Positions 28,030-37,265 of a stretch of DNA of 64,000 nucleotides are shown here, in pieces. The stretch comes from Mycolicibacterium sarraceniae. GTDB taxonomy: Bacteria > Actinomycetota > Actinomycetes > Mycobacteriales > Mycobacteriaceae. Below the pieces are notes generated by a model, which saw only the letters and a list, made by a program, of their open reading frames with translations, was not told where the DNA came from and did not search any database. Each line of letters opens with the position of its first letter. The first letter of the stretch is position 1. Location: positions 4,526,001 through 4,590,000 of the forward strand of contig NZ_AP022595.1 of the NCBI RefSeq assembly GCF_010731875.1, read 5' to 3'. The position numbers and the translations under genes are program-made.

Positions 28030-28317
28030 CCCATTGGACTTGGCCCACAGGGCATCTGGTCGTGACCCGCGGTTCTCGGGGCGCTGTACCGAGGCGCCGA
28101 GGGGGACGTCAACCTACCCAGCCCCGAGGTGGAGGCCATCGATACCGCCGGTTCGGGTGACTTCTTCGCCGGCGTGCTGGCCGCGGACCGGCTGGCCGGC
28201 CATGACCGTGCGCTTCGCCGAGCCTGCGCGGCGGGCGCACTGGCCACCCTGGTGCCCGGCACCGGCGACTGCACACCCACCGCCGAGGCGGTCGACGATG
28301 TGCTCACCCAGTACTGA
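28030..28317 (+). pseudogene. Ribokinase (rbsK) 3' relic
   Basis: The last ~65 codons encode a PfkB-family end: AIDTAGSGDFFAGVLAADRL has the anion-hole/catalytic Asp motif (usual DTTGAGD), then an Ala-rich helix and VLTQY-stop. A second frame just before it gives HLVVTRGSRGA, the strand usually preceding that motif, so a frameshift lies in the C-rich stretch near 28075-28082. The N-terminal two thirds are missing. M. tuberculosis has rbsK (Rv2436) in this interval, so this is a decayed syntenic gene. Confidence 0.7.
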
Positions 28318-28337
28318 ACGCCCTACGGTTGTGGCGA

Positions 28338-28343
28338 TAGTCT
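28338..28343 (+). promoter_or_regulatory. -10 element for leaderless echA-type gene
   Basis: TAGTCT, then 6 nt, then ATG 28350. Confidence 0.5.
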
Positions 28344-28349
28344 GCGGCG

Positions 28350-29171
28350 ATGACAGACACCGAGACTCCGCGGCCGCCCGACGGTGACTGGCTGGGCACG
28401 AAGTTCCTGAAGTTCACCCGGGAGGGCGGGTTCGGGGTGTGCACCCTGGACCGGCCCGAGGCGCGCAACGCGATGACCCCAGCGATGTACTTCGGCATCA
28501 AGTACGCCGTGAACCACGTGGGGTCTGATCCCGACCTGGCCGGTCTGCTGATCACCGGCACCGGCGACGTTTTCGCCCCCGGTGGCGATATGGCCGGTGC
28601 TGGCGAGGACAACTGGCTGACCTTCGGGGCGGCGCTGGGCATGGACGCCCTGCCGTTCGACACGCTGCGGCAATCCGCCAAGCCGGTGGTGGCCGCGGTC
28701 AACGGGCTGTGCCAGGGCGGTGGGCTGCAGATCGCGTTATGCGCCGATATGGCGGTGGTCAGTGACCGCGCCACGTTCCGCGTCCCTGAGCTCTACCGCG
28801 GTATCGCCGACACCTATCACAGCCAGATGCTGGCACGGCTGATCGGCCCGGTCCGCACCCGTGACCTGATGTTCACCGGCCGCACCCTGACCGCCGACGA
28901 GGCCCGGGACTGGGGCATGGTCGCGCGCGTGGTCCCCCACGAGGACCTCGCCGAGGCGGCCCGCGAGATCCTCGCCCAATGCTGTCGCACCGCACCCGGC
29001 GCACGCTCGGTGGTGAAGTCGAGCCTGGACAACTACCTGGGCCTCTACGACCGGATCGGGATGCAGCGCAGCCTCGGCTCACCGGAGTCCATCGAGGGCT
29101 TCATGGCGTTCAAGGAACGCCGGTCGCCGGACTGGGTGCACCCGGACCTGCGCATCGACGGCAGGCTCTGA
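28350..29171 (+). CDS. Enoyl-CoA hydratase/isomerase family protein
   Basis: A 273-aa crotonase-fold protein. CoA/oxyanion-hole motifs are ITGTGDVFAPGGDMAG (~65-81) and AVNGLCQGGGLQIALCADM (~115-133), then VPELYRGIADTYHSQML. The usual Glu pair of true hydratases is not clear: the position after the second glycine loop reads VPELYRG, with one candidate Glu. It may therefore be an isomerase or another crotonase activity. It begins leaderless and ends 43 nt before the metal-sensor gene. Confidence 0.85.
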   Translation: MTDTETPRPPDGDWLGTKFLKFTREGGFGVCTLDRPEARNAMTPAMYFGIKYAVNHVGSDPDLAGLLITGTGDVFAPGGDMAGAGEDNWLTFGAALGMDALPFDTLRQSAKPVVAAVNGLCQGGGLQIALCADMAVVSDRATFRVPELYRGIADTYHSQMLARLIGPVRTRDLMFTGRTLTADEARDWGMVARVVPHEDLAEAAREILAQCCRTAPGARSVVKSSLDNYLGLYDRIGMQRSLGSPESIEGFMAFKERRSPDWVHPDLRIDGRL

Positions 29172-29188
29172 GTTCAGGCTGTTCTGAA

Positions 29189-29204
29189 TACAGATCTAGC
29201 TGTA
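29189..29204. promoter_or_regulatory. Probable operator (TACAG-N6-CTGTA) of the metal sensor cassette
   Basis: A perfect 5+5 inverted repeat with a 6-nt centre that overlaps the start of the TACTGT -10. ArsR/SmtB repressors bind such imperfect 12-2-12-like repeats close to their own promoters. Autoregulation is inferred. Confidence 0.5.
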
Positions 29205-29208
29205 CTGT
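29203..29208 (+). promoter_or_regulatory. -10 element for leaderless metal-sensor transcript
   Basis: TACTGT with 6 nt to ATG 29215. Because the hexamer shares two bases with the palindrome, a bound repressor would block RNA polymerase. Confidence 0.5.
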
Positions 29209-29214
29209 CGGTGG

Positions 29215-29544
29215 ATGAAGATCGCCATCCACACCGACGCCCTGGCTCGATTCGGCTGTGCCCTGTCCGATCCCACCCGCGCCGAGATCCTGCTCTTGCT
29301 GCGCGAAAACCCCGGGTACCCGTCGGATCTGGCCGAGCGGATCGGTGTGTCTCGCCAGATCCTGTCCAACCACCTCGCCTGCCTGCGGGGCTGCGGCCTG
29401 GTGGTCAGCGAACCCGAGGGCCGGCGCAGCCGCTACGAGCTGGCCGATACCCGGATCGCCAAGGCGATCGACGATCTGATCGGGCTGGTACTCACCGTCG
29501 ACCCGGCCTGCTGCCCGGCGGCCGACACCGAGGACTGCTGCTGA
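29215..29544 (+). CDS. ArsR/SmtB metal sensor, CmtR-like
   Basis: A 109-aa winged-helix repressor. The recognition helix region reads SRQILSNHLACLRGCGLVV: the Cys-x3-Cys pair (~58 and 62) corresponds to Cys57/Cys61 of M. tuberculosis CmtR, which bind Cd/Pb. The wing is EPEGRRSRYELAD. The tail ends DPACCPAADTEDCC, richer in Cys than CmtR, which uses a single C-terminal Cys. Its stop overlaps the ATG of the CDF exporter by one base. Metal-triggered release from the upstream palindrome is inferred. The best guess is a soft metal such as Cd, Pb or Cu. Confidence 0.85.
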   Translation: MKIAIHTDALARFGCALSDPTRAEILLLLRENPGYPSDLAERIGVSRQILSNHLACLRGCGLVVSEPEGRRSRYELADTRIAKAIDDLIGLVLTVDPACCPAADTEDCC

Positions 29545-30212
29545 TGACCACCGTCGCCACCCCCGCGCGGCGTGCCCGGCTGAAGCGACGGATCCGCCTG
29601 CTGGTCGCCGCCACCATCGCCTACAACGTCGCCGAAGCCGCCGTTGCGCTGACCGAGGGCACGCGCGTCTCCTCGGCGGCACTGATCGGATTCGGCCTGG
29701 ACTCGCTGATCGAGGTGTCCTCGGCGGCCGCGATCGCGTGGCAGTTTTCGGCGCACGACCCGCAGACCCGGGAGAAGACCGCGCTGAGAATCGTCGCCGT
29801 CTCGTTCTTTGCGCTGGCGATCTATGTGGCCATCGATTCGGTTCTGGCGCTGGTCGGCATGCAGGAGGCGCGCCACTCCCCGATCGGCATCGGGTTGGCC
29901 GCCATCAGTCTGGCGATCATGCCGGTGCTGTCGCTGGCCCAGCGCCGCGCGGGCCGGGAAGTCGGCTCGTTTTCTGCGGTGGCCGATTCCACGCAAACCC
30001 TGCTGTGCACCTACCTGTCGGCGGTGCTGCTGGCCGGGCTGTTGGTCAATGCACTGGCCGGCTGGTGGTGGGCCGATCCCCTCGCCGCATTGGTGATCGC
30101 CGCTGTGGCGGCTCGGGAAGGGCTCAAAGCCTGGCGTGGCGACGGGTGTTGCGCACCGGCTCCGATGGACGACTGCTGCTCAGGAGAGACACCATGGCCA
30201 CCATCGCATTGA
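29544..30212 (+). CDS. CDF-type cation efflux protein with Cys-rich tail
   Basis: A 222-aa inner-membrane protein with about six spans. Features: YNVAEAAVALTEG in span 2, IGFGLDSLIEVSSAAAIAW (~50-68) holding the CDF acidic metal site, then SADSTQTLLCTYLSA-like SAVADSTQTLLC in span 5, with Asp as ligand. The C-terminal cytoplasmic domain of classic CDFs is absent and replaced by a short tail GDGCCAPAPMDDCCSG. It is translationally coupled to the sensor gene and overlaps the next gene by 19 nt. Probably exports the metal sensed upstream. Confidence 0.78.
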   Translation: MTTVATPARRARLKRRIRLLVAATIAYNVAEAAVALTEGTRVSSAALIGFGLDSLIEVSSAAAIAWQFSAHDPQTREKTALRIVAVSFFALAIYVAIDSVLALVGMQEARHSPIGIGLAAISLAIMPVLSLAQRRAGREVGSFSAVADSTQTLLCTYLSAVLLAGLLVNALAGWWWADPLAALVIAAVAAREGLKAWRGDGCCAPAPMDDCCSGETPWPPSH

Positions 30213-30805
30213 TCCTGTTCGCCGTCTTCGCAGCGGTCGGATTCGGCTGGCGCAGTTGGGAACAGCACCGCCGCACCGGGTCGACCGGCTTCAAAGGCAT
30301 CAGCGGACAGCTGGGGTCGGTCGAGTGGCTGGCCGGCGTCGGGTTCGTGGTAGCGCTGATCGGCGCCGTGGTGGCGCCGGCGCTCCAGCTGGCCGGCGTC
30401 ATCGCTGCCCTCCCGATCCTGATCGCGTGGTGGATTCAGTTGACCGGCATCGTCTTTGCGGTGGCGGGCACCGCGACCATGGTGTGGGCGCAGCTCGATA
30501 TGGGTGACTCGTGGCGCATCGGGGTGGACGACGGCGAGACGACGACGCTTGTTCGCACCGGCTTGTTCGGCCGGGTGCGCAACCCGGTCTTCACCGCCAT
30601 GCTGCTGTTCGGTGCCGGGCTGGTGCTGATCACGCCGAACATCTTGGCGCTCATCGCCTTTGCACTGCTGGCCGGCACGATCGAACTACAGGTTCGCGTG
30701 GTCGAGGAACCATATCTGCTGCGCGTGCACGGCCGGGCCTACCGAGATTACGCCGCCACGGTCGGCCGCTTCATCCCCGGCGTCGGCCGGCGGATCGCTC
30801 ACTAG
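30194..30805 (+). CDS. ICMT-family integral membrane methyltransferase-like protein
   Basis: A 203-aa protein with four to five spans, related to isoprenylcysteine carboxyl methyltransferases. Near the C-terminus LVRTGLFGRVRNPVFTAML (~125-143) and EEPYLLRVHGRAYRDYAATV supply the SAM/substrate pattern of the family (R-x-P/NP, EE, Y-x-x-Y). As it overlaps the exporter gene, it is part of the metal cassette, perhaps modifying a membrane thiol compound or protein. The substrate is unknown. Its stop shares CTAG with the convergent nadE stop. Confidence 0.75.
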   Translation: MATIALILFAVFAAVGFGWRSWEQHRRTGSTGFKGISGQLGSVEWLAGVGFVVALIGAVVAPALQLAGVIAALPILIAWWIQLTGIVFAVAGTATMVWAQLDMGDSWRIGVDDGETTTLVRTGLFGRVRNPVFTAMLLFGAGLVLITPNILALIAFALLAGTIELQVRVVEEPYLLRVHGRAYRDYAATVGRFIPGVGRRIAH

Positions 30806-32844
30806 TCTTCGGGGATTTCCCGCTCGATCTCGGCCAGCCAGATTCGTGCCGACATGTCCGACGGGGCTCGCCAGTCACCACGGGGCGACAACGAGCCGCC
30901 GTGAGACACTTTGGGCCCGTTCGGCAAAGCCGACCGCTTGAACTGGCTGAACGAGTAGTAGCGAGCGGCGAAAACTCCCAGCCAGTGCCGGATCTCCTTG
31001 AGCGAGTAAGCCGGTCGCTTGCCTTCCGGGTAGCCCGGCGGCCAGCTGCCGCTGTCGGGATCGTTCCAGGCGTGCCAGGCCAGGAACGCGATCTTGGACG
31101 GCCGGAAGCCGTACCGCAGCACCTGGAACAATGAAAAGTCCTGCAGCGAGTAGGGACCCACCTTGGCTTCGCTGCTCTGGATCTCCTCATCTTCGCCGGC
31201 GGGCACCAGCTCGGGCGTGATTTCGGTGTCCAGTACCGACTGCAGGATCTCACCGACTTCGTCTTCGAACTGACCGGACGAGATCACCCACCGAATGAGA
31301 TGCTGGATAAGGGTTTTCGGTACCCCGCCGTTGACGTTGTAGTGCGACATCTGATCGCCGACCCCGTAGGTCGACCAGCCCAGTCCGAGCTCGGACAGGT
31401 CGCCGGTGCCCAGCACGATGCCACCGCGCTGATTGGCCAGCCGAAACAGGTAGTCGGTGCGCAGGCCGGCCTGGACGTTCTCGAAGGTGACGTCGTAGAC
31501 CGGTTCGCCGCGCCCGAATGGGTGGTCGATCTCGGTGAGCATCAGTGTGGCGGTGTCGCGGATGTCGAGCTCGGCGAACGTGACACCCAGGGTCTGCGAG
31601 AGCCTGATCGCATTGTTCTTGGTGTGCTCGCCGGTCGCGAAACCGGGCAGCGTGAAAGCGAGTATATCGCCGCGGGGCCGGCCTTCTCGGTCCATCGCAT
31701 GTGCGGCCACGATCAGTGCGTGCGTCGAGTCCAGACCGCCGGACACCCCGATCACCAGCTTGGGGTAATTCAGCGCGCGCAGCCGCTGCACGAGCCCGGC
31801 CACCTGAATGTTGTAACCCTCGTAGCAATCCTGCTCCAGCCGGAACGGATCGCTGGGCACGAACGGAAAGCGTTCGACCGCCCGCAGCAGGCCGATGTCG
31901 CCGCTGGGCGGGTCGATCCGGAAACCGATGCGCCGGAACGACTTCAGCCGGTTTTGGTGGTGACGACGATTATCGTCGAAGGTGCCCATCCGCACTCGCT
32001 CGGAGCGCAAGAGATCCAGGTCGACGTCAGCGACCGAACGGCGCTCCCCGTTGGGGAAGCGCTCGGATTCGGCGAGCAGACGGCCGTTTTCGTAGATCAT
32101 CGTCTGGCCGTCCCAGGCCAGGTCGGTGCTGGATTCACCTTCACCGGCAGCGGCATAGACGTAGGCCGCCAGGCAGCGCGCCGACGCCGAGCGGGCCAGC
32201 AGCTTGCGGTCCTCGGCCCGGCCGATGGTGATCGGACTGCCGGACAGGTTCGCCAGCACCGTCGCACCCGCCAGTGCGGCCTCTGCGCTCGGCGGCACCG
32301 GCACCCACATGTCCTCGCAGATTTCGACGTGCAGCACCAGCCCGGACACATCGTCGGCCGCGAACAACAGATCCGGGCCGAACGGCACGTCCGCCCCGCC
32401 GATCCGGATCGTGCCCGTCACGTCGTCACCGGCGGCGACCTGGCGTCGTTCGTAGAACTCCCGATATGTCGGCAGGTAGGACTTCGGCGCCACGCCGAGC
32501 ACCGCACCGCGGTGGATCACCACCGCCGTGTTGTAAATGCGGTGCAGGTAGCGCAGGGGCGCACCGACCACCAGCACGGGAAACAGGTCGGCCGACGCCG
32601 CGATGATGGCGAGCAGGGCGTCCTCGACCGCATCGAGCAGCGAGTCCTGTAGCAGAATGTCTTCGATGGAGTAACCCGACAGCGTGAGTTCGGGGAACAC
32701 CGCGACCGCGACGCTGTCGTCGTGGCACGCCTTGGCGATCCGCAGCACCGATTCGGCGTTGGCGGCGGGATCCGCGAGCACCGTGCGGTGGGTGCAGGCG
32801 GCCAGCCGCGCGAAGCCGTGCCGGTAGGCCGAGTAGAAATCCAT
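30802..32844 (-). CDS. nadE: Glutamine-dependent NAD+ synthetase
   Basis: A 680-aa two-domain enzyme for the last step of NAD synthesis. The glutaminase (nitrilase-fold) domain has Glu in [14 protein letters not shown] (~52), Lys in [13 protein letters not shown] (~121) and Cys in [12 protein letters not shown] (~176). The synthetase domain starts at [15 protein letters not shown] (~362) with the PP-loop SGGLDS, and has [13 protein letters not shown] later. ATG 32844 gives the normal mycobacterial length of ~680; the extension to 33030 is rejected. A glutamine tunnel between domains is known for the family. Confidence 0.96.
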   Translation of the reverse strand: MDFYSAYRHGFARLAACTHRTVLADPAANAESVLRIAKACHDDSVAVAVFPELTLSGYSIEDILLQDSLLDAVEDALLAIIAASADLFPVLVVGAPLRYLHRIYNTAVVIHRGAVLGVAPKSYLPTYREFYERRQVAAGDDVTGTIRIGGADVPFGPDLLFAADDVSGLVLHVEICEDMWVPVPPSAEAALAGATVLANLSGSPITIGRAEDRKLLARSASARCLAAYVYAAAGEGESSTDLAWDGQTMIYENGRLLAESERFPNGERRSVADVDLDLLRSERVRMGTFDDNRRHHQNRLKSFRRIGFRIDPPSGDIGLLRAVERFPFVPSDPFRLEQDCYEGYNIQVAGLVQRLRALNYPKLVIGVSGGLDSTHALIVAAHAMDREGRPRGDILAFTLPGFATGEHTKNNAIRLSQTLGVTFAELDIRDTATLMLTEIDHPFGRGEPVYDVTFENVQAGLRTDYLFRLANQRGGIVLGTGDLSELGLGWSTYGVGDQMSHYNVNGGVPKTLIQHLIRWVISSGQFEDEVGEILQSVLDTEITPELVPAGEDEEIQSSEAKVGPYSLQDFSLFQVLRYGFRPSKIAFLAWHAWNDPDSGSWPPGYPEGKRPAYSLKEIRHWLGVFAARYYSFSQFKRSALPNGPKVSHGGSLSPRGDWRAPSDMSARIWLAEIEREIPED

Positions 32845-33129
32845 GCCCCATTGTTGCCCGTCGCTCCCGGCGTGGAAGCGACAACCCGCGCTTCGTGCCT
32901 CGAAACGGGTCACACGCGCAGCGAACACGACCCCGATCACATCGCTTGGGGCGAGTGGCCTCAGCCACCACGTTCGTTGTCGCTCAGGGCTTTTGCGTGG
33001 CGGGTGTCGGACTTTCGAGTATGTCTTCACCCGTTCGCATCCGTCGACCCGGTCGTAGGTTTCTCCCTAGGAGACCGAACTTCGCCGGCCCACTAGATCG
33101 GGGGATCGAAATGTTGTTGACGGCCGCGG
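32845..33129. other. Intergenic region between divergent nadE and DUF218 gene, nadE-proximal part
   Basis: No gene seen in about 285 bases. The open frames present are out-of-frame extensions of nadE or short. There are GC-rich stretches and a palindrome CTCCCTAGGAG near 33063-33073. The nadE promoter must lie here, but I cannot pick one hexamer over others. Confidence 0.35.
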
Positions 33130-33252
33130 CCATCTCAGGCGCGGAGCCAGCCAGGGGGAGCCGATTCACGCGGTGACCTCTGAGACGGGAGTAACGGCTG
33201 CCTCCACCCGTGCGATTATCGAGGCAGTAAACTCACACGGGCCGGAGGAAGC
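33130..33252 (+). ncRNA. Possible structured 5' leader with H-type pseudoknot
   Basis: A hairpin with CAGGGG (33152-33157) and CCTCTG (33177-33182), closed on top by CCG/CGG, is followed by two interlocking helices: CTGCCTC (33198-33204) with GAGGCAG (33221-33227), and CCCGTG (33207-33212) with CACGGG (33236-33241). Their A-B-A'-B' order forms an H-type pseudoknot ending 2 nt before the GGAGG ribosome binding site. A GGGGGAGCC element vaguely recalls ydaO (c-di-AMP) riboswitches, but other hallmarks are missing. A competing view: TAAACT at 33228-33233 is the -10, which would leave this DNA untranscribed. Confidence 0.3.
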
Positions 33253-33843
33253 ATGCGTCGTCGATGGAAGGCCGCCTGCGGCGCTCTGCTGCTGGTTGTC
33301 GCCGGCCTGATCGGCGAGCTCATTCCCGCTGTCGCTCAAGCCGACCCGCCTCCGGCGCCCCTACCGGCCGCCAAGGATTTCTCCAATCCCGCGATCGTCG
33401 TGCTGGGATACGGCCTGCTGCCCGACGGTTCGATGCGGATGATCCTGCGCCGCCGAGTGCTGACCGGGCTCGCGGTAGCCCAGATGTACCCACACTCACC
33501 GATCATCGTCACCGGCGGTAACCCGAAGAACGGCGTCACCGAAGCCGCTCAGATGCGCCGGATGCTGCTGATGCTCGGTTTTCCCGACAGCCGGATCATC
33601 GTGGAGGACCGTGCCAACAGCACCGTCCAGAACGCGCAGTTCTCGGTGCCGCTGGCCAAACAGGCCGGCACCTCCGGCATCATCCTGGTGACCTCGTCGA
33701 CGCACCAGGACCGCGCCGACGGCGATTTCGTCGACGCCGGCGCCAACCTGCTGGCCACCGTGAGCTACCCGGACGGGAATCCGACGCTCAACATCACCCA
33801 GTTCGCTCACGACGTACTCAGCCCGCTCACAAATTTCGGCTAA
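33253..33843 (+). CDS. Exported YdcF/DUF218 domain protein
   Basis: A 196-aa protein with a Sec signal peptide (MRRRWKAACGALLLVVAGLI..., cleaved near AVAQA-DPPP at ~31) and a DUF218 domain. IVVLGYGLLPDGSM (~48) and PIIVTGGNPKNGVTEAAQMR (~83-102) plus IIVEDRANSTVQNAQ are hallmarks; ElyC/SanA relatives act in envelope polysaccharide or peptidoglycan metabolism. The ribosome binding site is GGAGGAAGC, 3 nt from the ATG. Translation may be tuned by the leader structure noted just upstream. Precise activity is not known. Confidence 0.85.
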   Translation: MRRRWKAACGALLLVVAGLIGELIPAVAQADPPPAPLPAAKDFSNPAIVVLGYGLLPDGSMRMILRRRVLTGLAVAQMYPHSPIIVTGGNPKNGVTEAAQMRRMLLMLGFPDSRIIVEDRANSTVQNAQFSVPLAKQAGTSGIILVTSSTHQDRADGDFVDAGANLLATVSYPDGNPTLNITQFAHDVLSPLTNFG

Positions 33844-33848
33844 GCACC

Positions 33849-33854
33849 TACCCT
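33849..33854 (+). promoter_or_regulatory. -10 element for leaderless sirtuin transcript
   Basis: TACCCT, 7 nt, then GTG 33862. It starts 6 nt after the DUF218 gene stop, so the sirtuin has its own promoter. Confidence 0.5.
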
Positions 33855-33861
33855 TGAATAC

Positions 33862-34698
33862 GTGGAAAGCCCCGAACTCGTCGCCTTATTGGCGGGTCGT
33901 CGCGTCGCGGTGCTGACCGGTGCCGGGATCTCCACAGACTCCGGCATTCCCGACTATCGTGGCCCGGATTCGCCGCCGGCGAACCCGATGACGATCCGCC
34001 AGTTCACCTCGAGTCGCGCATTCCGGCAGCGCTACTGGGCCCGTAATCACCTGGGCTGGCGACACATGGCGCAGACCCCGCCCAATGCCGGGCATCGGGC
34101 GCTGGCGCACCTGGAGCGTGCCGGTGTGGTGAGCGGTGTCATCACCCAGAACGTCGACCTGCTGCACACCAAGGCCGGCAGCCGAAACGTCATCAACTTG
34201 CACGGCACCTATGCCCAAGTGGTGTGCCTGGATTGTGGGCACCCCATGTCACGCGCGGCACTGGCCGACGAACTCGAGGCGGCCAATCCTGGATTCACCG
34301 AGCGGGCCGAACGACTCGGCGGTATCGCGGTGGCGCCCGATGCCGACGCCGTGGTCAGTGACACCGAATCCTTCCAATTCCTCGACTGCCCGTCATGCGC
34401 AGGGATGCTCAAACCGGATATCGTCTACTTCGGCGAGAGTGTGCGCAAAGAGATTGTCGCGCAGGCTTATTCGATGGTCGAAGAGTCAGATGCACTGCTA
34501 GTCGCCGGATCGTCGCTGACGGTGTTCTCCGGGTACCGGTTCGTGCGGCAGGCCGCCGCGCTGGGCAAGCCGATCGCGATCGTGAACCGCGGCGCCACCC
34601 GCGGCGACAACCTCGCGACGGTCACGGTGGACAGCGGCTGTTCGCCGATGCTGGCGCTACTGGCCGACGAACTGTCCGGGCTCACGAACGCAAGCTAA
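33862..34698 (+). CDS. Class II-type Sir2 NAD-dependent deacylase
   Basis: A 278-aa sirtuin. The NAD loop is [20 protein letters not shown] (in part ~20-38), TQNVDLLH (~94), catalytic His in NLHGTYA, zinc Cys pairs CLDC and CPSC separated by ~45 residues, and [10 protein letters not shown]. The long zinc insert and [15 protein letters not shown] fit class II (SIRT4-like) bacterial sirtuins rather than the CobB type (Rv1151c). GTG start with an adjoining leaderless -10. The stop overlaps convergent proB in CTAA. Consumption of NAD next to nadE is only a positional curiosity. Confidence 0.9.
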   Translation: MESPELVALLAGRRVAVLTGAGISTDSGIPDYRGPDSPPANPMTIRQFTSSRAFRQRYWARNHLGWRHMAQTPPNAGHRALAHLERAGVVSGVITQNVDLLHTKAGSRNVINLHGTYAQVVCLDCGHPMSRAALADELEAANPGFTERAERLGGIAVAPDADAVVSDTESFQFLDCPSCAGMLKPDIVYFGESVRKEIVAQAYSMVEESDALLVAGSSLTVFSGYRFVRQAAALGKPIAIVNRGATRGDNLATVTVDSGCSPMLALLADELSGLTNAS

Positions 34699-35798
34699 AC
34701 CGCCACAAGGTCGTCGGCATGCACGGCGGGACGGCGCATGTCGGCCGGCAGGTCCGAGGTCGACCGGCCGATCATCGTGGACAGCTCCCCCGCGTCATAG
34801 GCCACCACCCCGCGGGCAACCATCTCCCCGTCCAGATCACGCAGCTCGACCACATCACCGCCGAAGAACCGGCCCGTCACCTCGGTGATACCGGCCGCCA
34901 GCAGCGAGCGTCGCTGCTTGACCACCGCGCGCACGGCACCAACATCCAGGGTCAGAGCCCCGGCAACCTCCGCCGCATAGCGAACCCAGAACCGCCGCGC
35001 CGACATCCGGTCGGGTCGAGGCGCGAAGACCGTGCCCACCGATGCATCGGTGAGCGCCGCCGTGGCATCGCCCGCCGCGGCCAGCAGCACCGGAACCCCG
35101 GCGTCGGCGGCCAACAGCGCCGAGGACAACTTGGACCGCATCCCACCGGTGCCCAGCCGGCTGCCCTGACCGGCCACCACGCCGTCGAGGTCATCCGGCC
35201 CAGCCACCTCCGGGATGAATCGGGCATCCGACGACTTGCGGGGGTCCCCGTCGTAGAGCCCGTCGATGTCGGAGAGCAGGATCAGCGCGTCCGCACCTAC
35301 CAAGTGGGCCACCAGCGCCGAGAGCCGATCGTTGTCACCGAAGCGAATCTCGTTGGTGGCCACGGTGTCGTTCTCGTTGACGATGGCCACGGCATGCAGG
35401 GCCCGCAGCCGGCTCAGCGTGCGCTGGGCGTTGGTGTGCTGCACCCGCATCGAAACATCGTGTGCGGTCAGCAGAACCTGACCGACCGTGCGGTCATAGC
35501 GGGCGAAGGCCGCGCTCCAGGAGTTGACCAAGGCCACCTGCCCGACGCTGGCGGCGGCCTGTTTGGTGGCCAGATCGGTCGGGCGCCGATTCAGGCCGAG
35601 CGGTTCGATACCGGCCGCGATCGCACCCGAGGACACGATGACGACATCGGATCCGGCCTGCATCCGCGCCTCGATCACGTCGACGAGCTGAGCCAGCCGG
35701 CCCGCGTCGAACAACCCCGACTTCGTGGTCAGTGCGGTGGTACCGATCTTGACGACGACGCTGCGCGCGGAGCGCACGGCGTCGCGGTACTCGCTCAC
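34695..35798 (-). CDS. proB: Glutamate 5-kinase
   Basis: A 367-aa first enzyme of proline synthesis. The kinase domain shows [18 protein letters not shown] (~10-27), [29 protein letters not shown] and [15 protein letters not shown] (~218). The C-terminal PUA domain (~275-367) is present and usually joins in feedback by proline. GTG 35798 overlaps the obg stop as GTGA; the open frame to 35939 is not used. It is the terminal gene of rplU-rpmA-obg-proB. Confidence 0.95.
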   Translation of the reverse strand: MSEYRDAVRSARSVVVKIGTTALTTKSGLFDAGRLAQLVDVIEARMQAGSDVVIVSSGAIAAGIEPLGLNRRPTDLATKQAAASVGQVALVNSWSAAFARYDRTVGQVLLTAHDVSMRVQHTNAQRTLSRLRALHAVAIVNENDTVATNEIRFGDNDRLSALVAHLVGADALILLSDIDGLYDGDPRKSSDARFIPEVAGPDDLDGVVAGQGSRLGTGGMRSKLSSALLAADAGVPVLLAAAGDATAALTDASVGTVFAPRPDRMSARRFWVRYAAEVAGALTLDVGAVRAVVKQRRSLLAAGITEVTGRFFGGDVVELRDLDGEMVARGVVAYDAGELSTMIGRSTSDLPADMRRPAVHADDLVAV

Positions 35799-37243
35799 GC
35801 GCCGTCCTCGTGCTCGCGACGCTGGCGGCGGGCCTCCTTGCGCTCGTCGGCGCCGATTCGATCGGTTTGCTCCAGCCGGGCATCGGTGCCACGGCCGGTC
35901 GGTACAACGTCGACACCGGCCGGGGTCTGCGGCTCCCAATCGAAGGTCATATCGCCGATGGTGACCGCACAGCCGGGTTTGGCGCCGAGTTTGCGCAGTC
36001 GGTCCTCCACGCCGAGCCGGGCCAACCGGTCGCCGAGATAGCCGACGGCTTCGTCGTTGTCGAAGTTGGTTTGGGCGATCCAGCGTTCCGGCCGCACCCC
36101 GCGCACGATGAAACCGCCGCGGTGTGCCGGATCGGCCTCGACGGTGAACCCGGTCTGGTCGACGGGAATCGGCCGGATCACCGGGCGCCGCGGCACCACC
36201 TCGGGCTGTGCGGTCTGGTAGGCGTCCACCATCCCCCAGAGCGCAAAAGTCAGCTCCCGCAAGCCTTCCCGGCTCACGGTCGATACCTCGAATACCGGCC
36301 AGCCACGCGCCTCGACGTCGGCGCGCACGAAGTCGGCCAGCTCCCGGGCCTCGGGGACGTCAATCTTGTTGAGCACCACCGCCCGCGGCCGGTCGGCCAG
36401 GTCGCCGAGTGTCGAATCGCCTTGCAGCGTCGGCCGATACGCGGCCAGCTCGGCCTCCAGTGCATCGATATCGGAGATCGGGTCGCGACCGGGTTCCAGG
36501 GTGGCGCAGTCGACCACGTGGACAAGCAGCGCACAGCGCTCGATATGGCGCAGGAAATCCAGGCCCAGCCCACGGCCCGCCGAGGCGCCCGGGATCAAAC
36601 CGGGGACGTCGGCGACGGTGAAGGTATGCTCCCCCGCCGACACGACGCCGAGATTGGGCGCCAGCGTGGTGAACGGGTAGTCGGCAATCTTCGGCTTGGC
36701 CGCCGAGATCGTAGACACCAGTGAGGATTTACCAGCGGACGGAAAGCCGATCAGCCCGACGTCGGCGACAGTCTTGAGCTCCAGGGTGAGCTCGCGCTCC
36801 TGGCCCTTCTCGCCGAGCAGCGCGAATCCCGGGGCCTTGCGGGCCCGGGACGCCAGCGCGGCGTTGCCCAGCCCACCGCGGCCGCCCTCGGCGGCCACGA
36901 AACGGGTGCCCGCACCGACCAGATCGGCCAGCAGACGGCCATTGGCGTCGACCACGACGGTGCCGTCAGGCACTCTCACCTCGAGATCGGAGCCGTTGGA
37001 CCCCTCGCGGTTATTGCCCATCCCCGGTGTCCCGGACGGTGCCGCGACATGCGGATGGAAATGGAAGTCCAGCAGAGTGTGCACCTGCGGATCGACAATC
37101 AGCACGACACTGCCGCCACGGCCGCCGTTACCGCCGTCGGGTCCACCGAGTGGCTTGAACTTCTCCCGGTGTACCGAGGCACAGCCGTTCCCGCCGTTGC
37201 CCGCGCGGGCATGGATGACGACGCGGTCAACGAAACGGGGCAT
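35795..37243 (-). CDS. obg: GTPase Obg/CgtA
   Basis: A 482-aa ribosome-assembly GTPase. Glycine-rich OBG domain ~1-158 ([21 protein letters not shown] in part, [14 protein letters not shown]), G domain from [15 protein letters not shown] (~165) with [19 protein letters not shown] and the OCT domain at the C-terminus (~345-430, [22 protein letters not shown]). An acidic/basic tail of ~30 residues with [14 protein letters not shown] follows. It lies 86 nt behind rpmA, the standard order, with a hairpin between. Confidence 0.96.
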   Translation of the reverse strand: MPRFVDRVVIHARAGNGGNGCASVHREKFKPLGGPDGGNGGRGGSVVLIVDPQVHTLLDFHFHPHVAAPSGTPGMGNNREGSNGSDLEVRVPDGTVVVDANGRLLADLVGAGTRFVAAEGGRGGLGNAALASRARKAPGFALLGEKGQERELTLELKTVADVGLIGFPSAGKSSLVSTISAAKPKIADYPFTTLAPNLGVVSAGEHTFTVADVPGLIPGASAGRGLGLDFLRHIERCALLVHVVDCATLEPGRDPISDIDALEAELAAYRPTLQGDSTLGDLADRPRAVVLNKIDVPEARELADFVRADVEARGWPVFEVSTVSREGLRELTFALWGMVDAYQTAQPEVVPRRPVIRPIPVDQTGFTVEADPAHRGGFIVRGVRPERWIAQTNFDNDEAVGYLGDRLARLGVEDRLRKLGAKPGCAVTIGDMTFDWEPQTPAGVDVVPTGRGTDARLEQTDRIGADERKEARRQRREHEDGA

Positions 37244-37265
37244 CGGAGAGTCCTTTCAACCGCTA

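Noticed and set aside
34395..36041. 548-codon plus-strand frame across the sirtuin end, proB and obg
   Set aside because: Lies opposite proB and obg, both firmly identified; no domain, no ribosome binding site.
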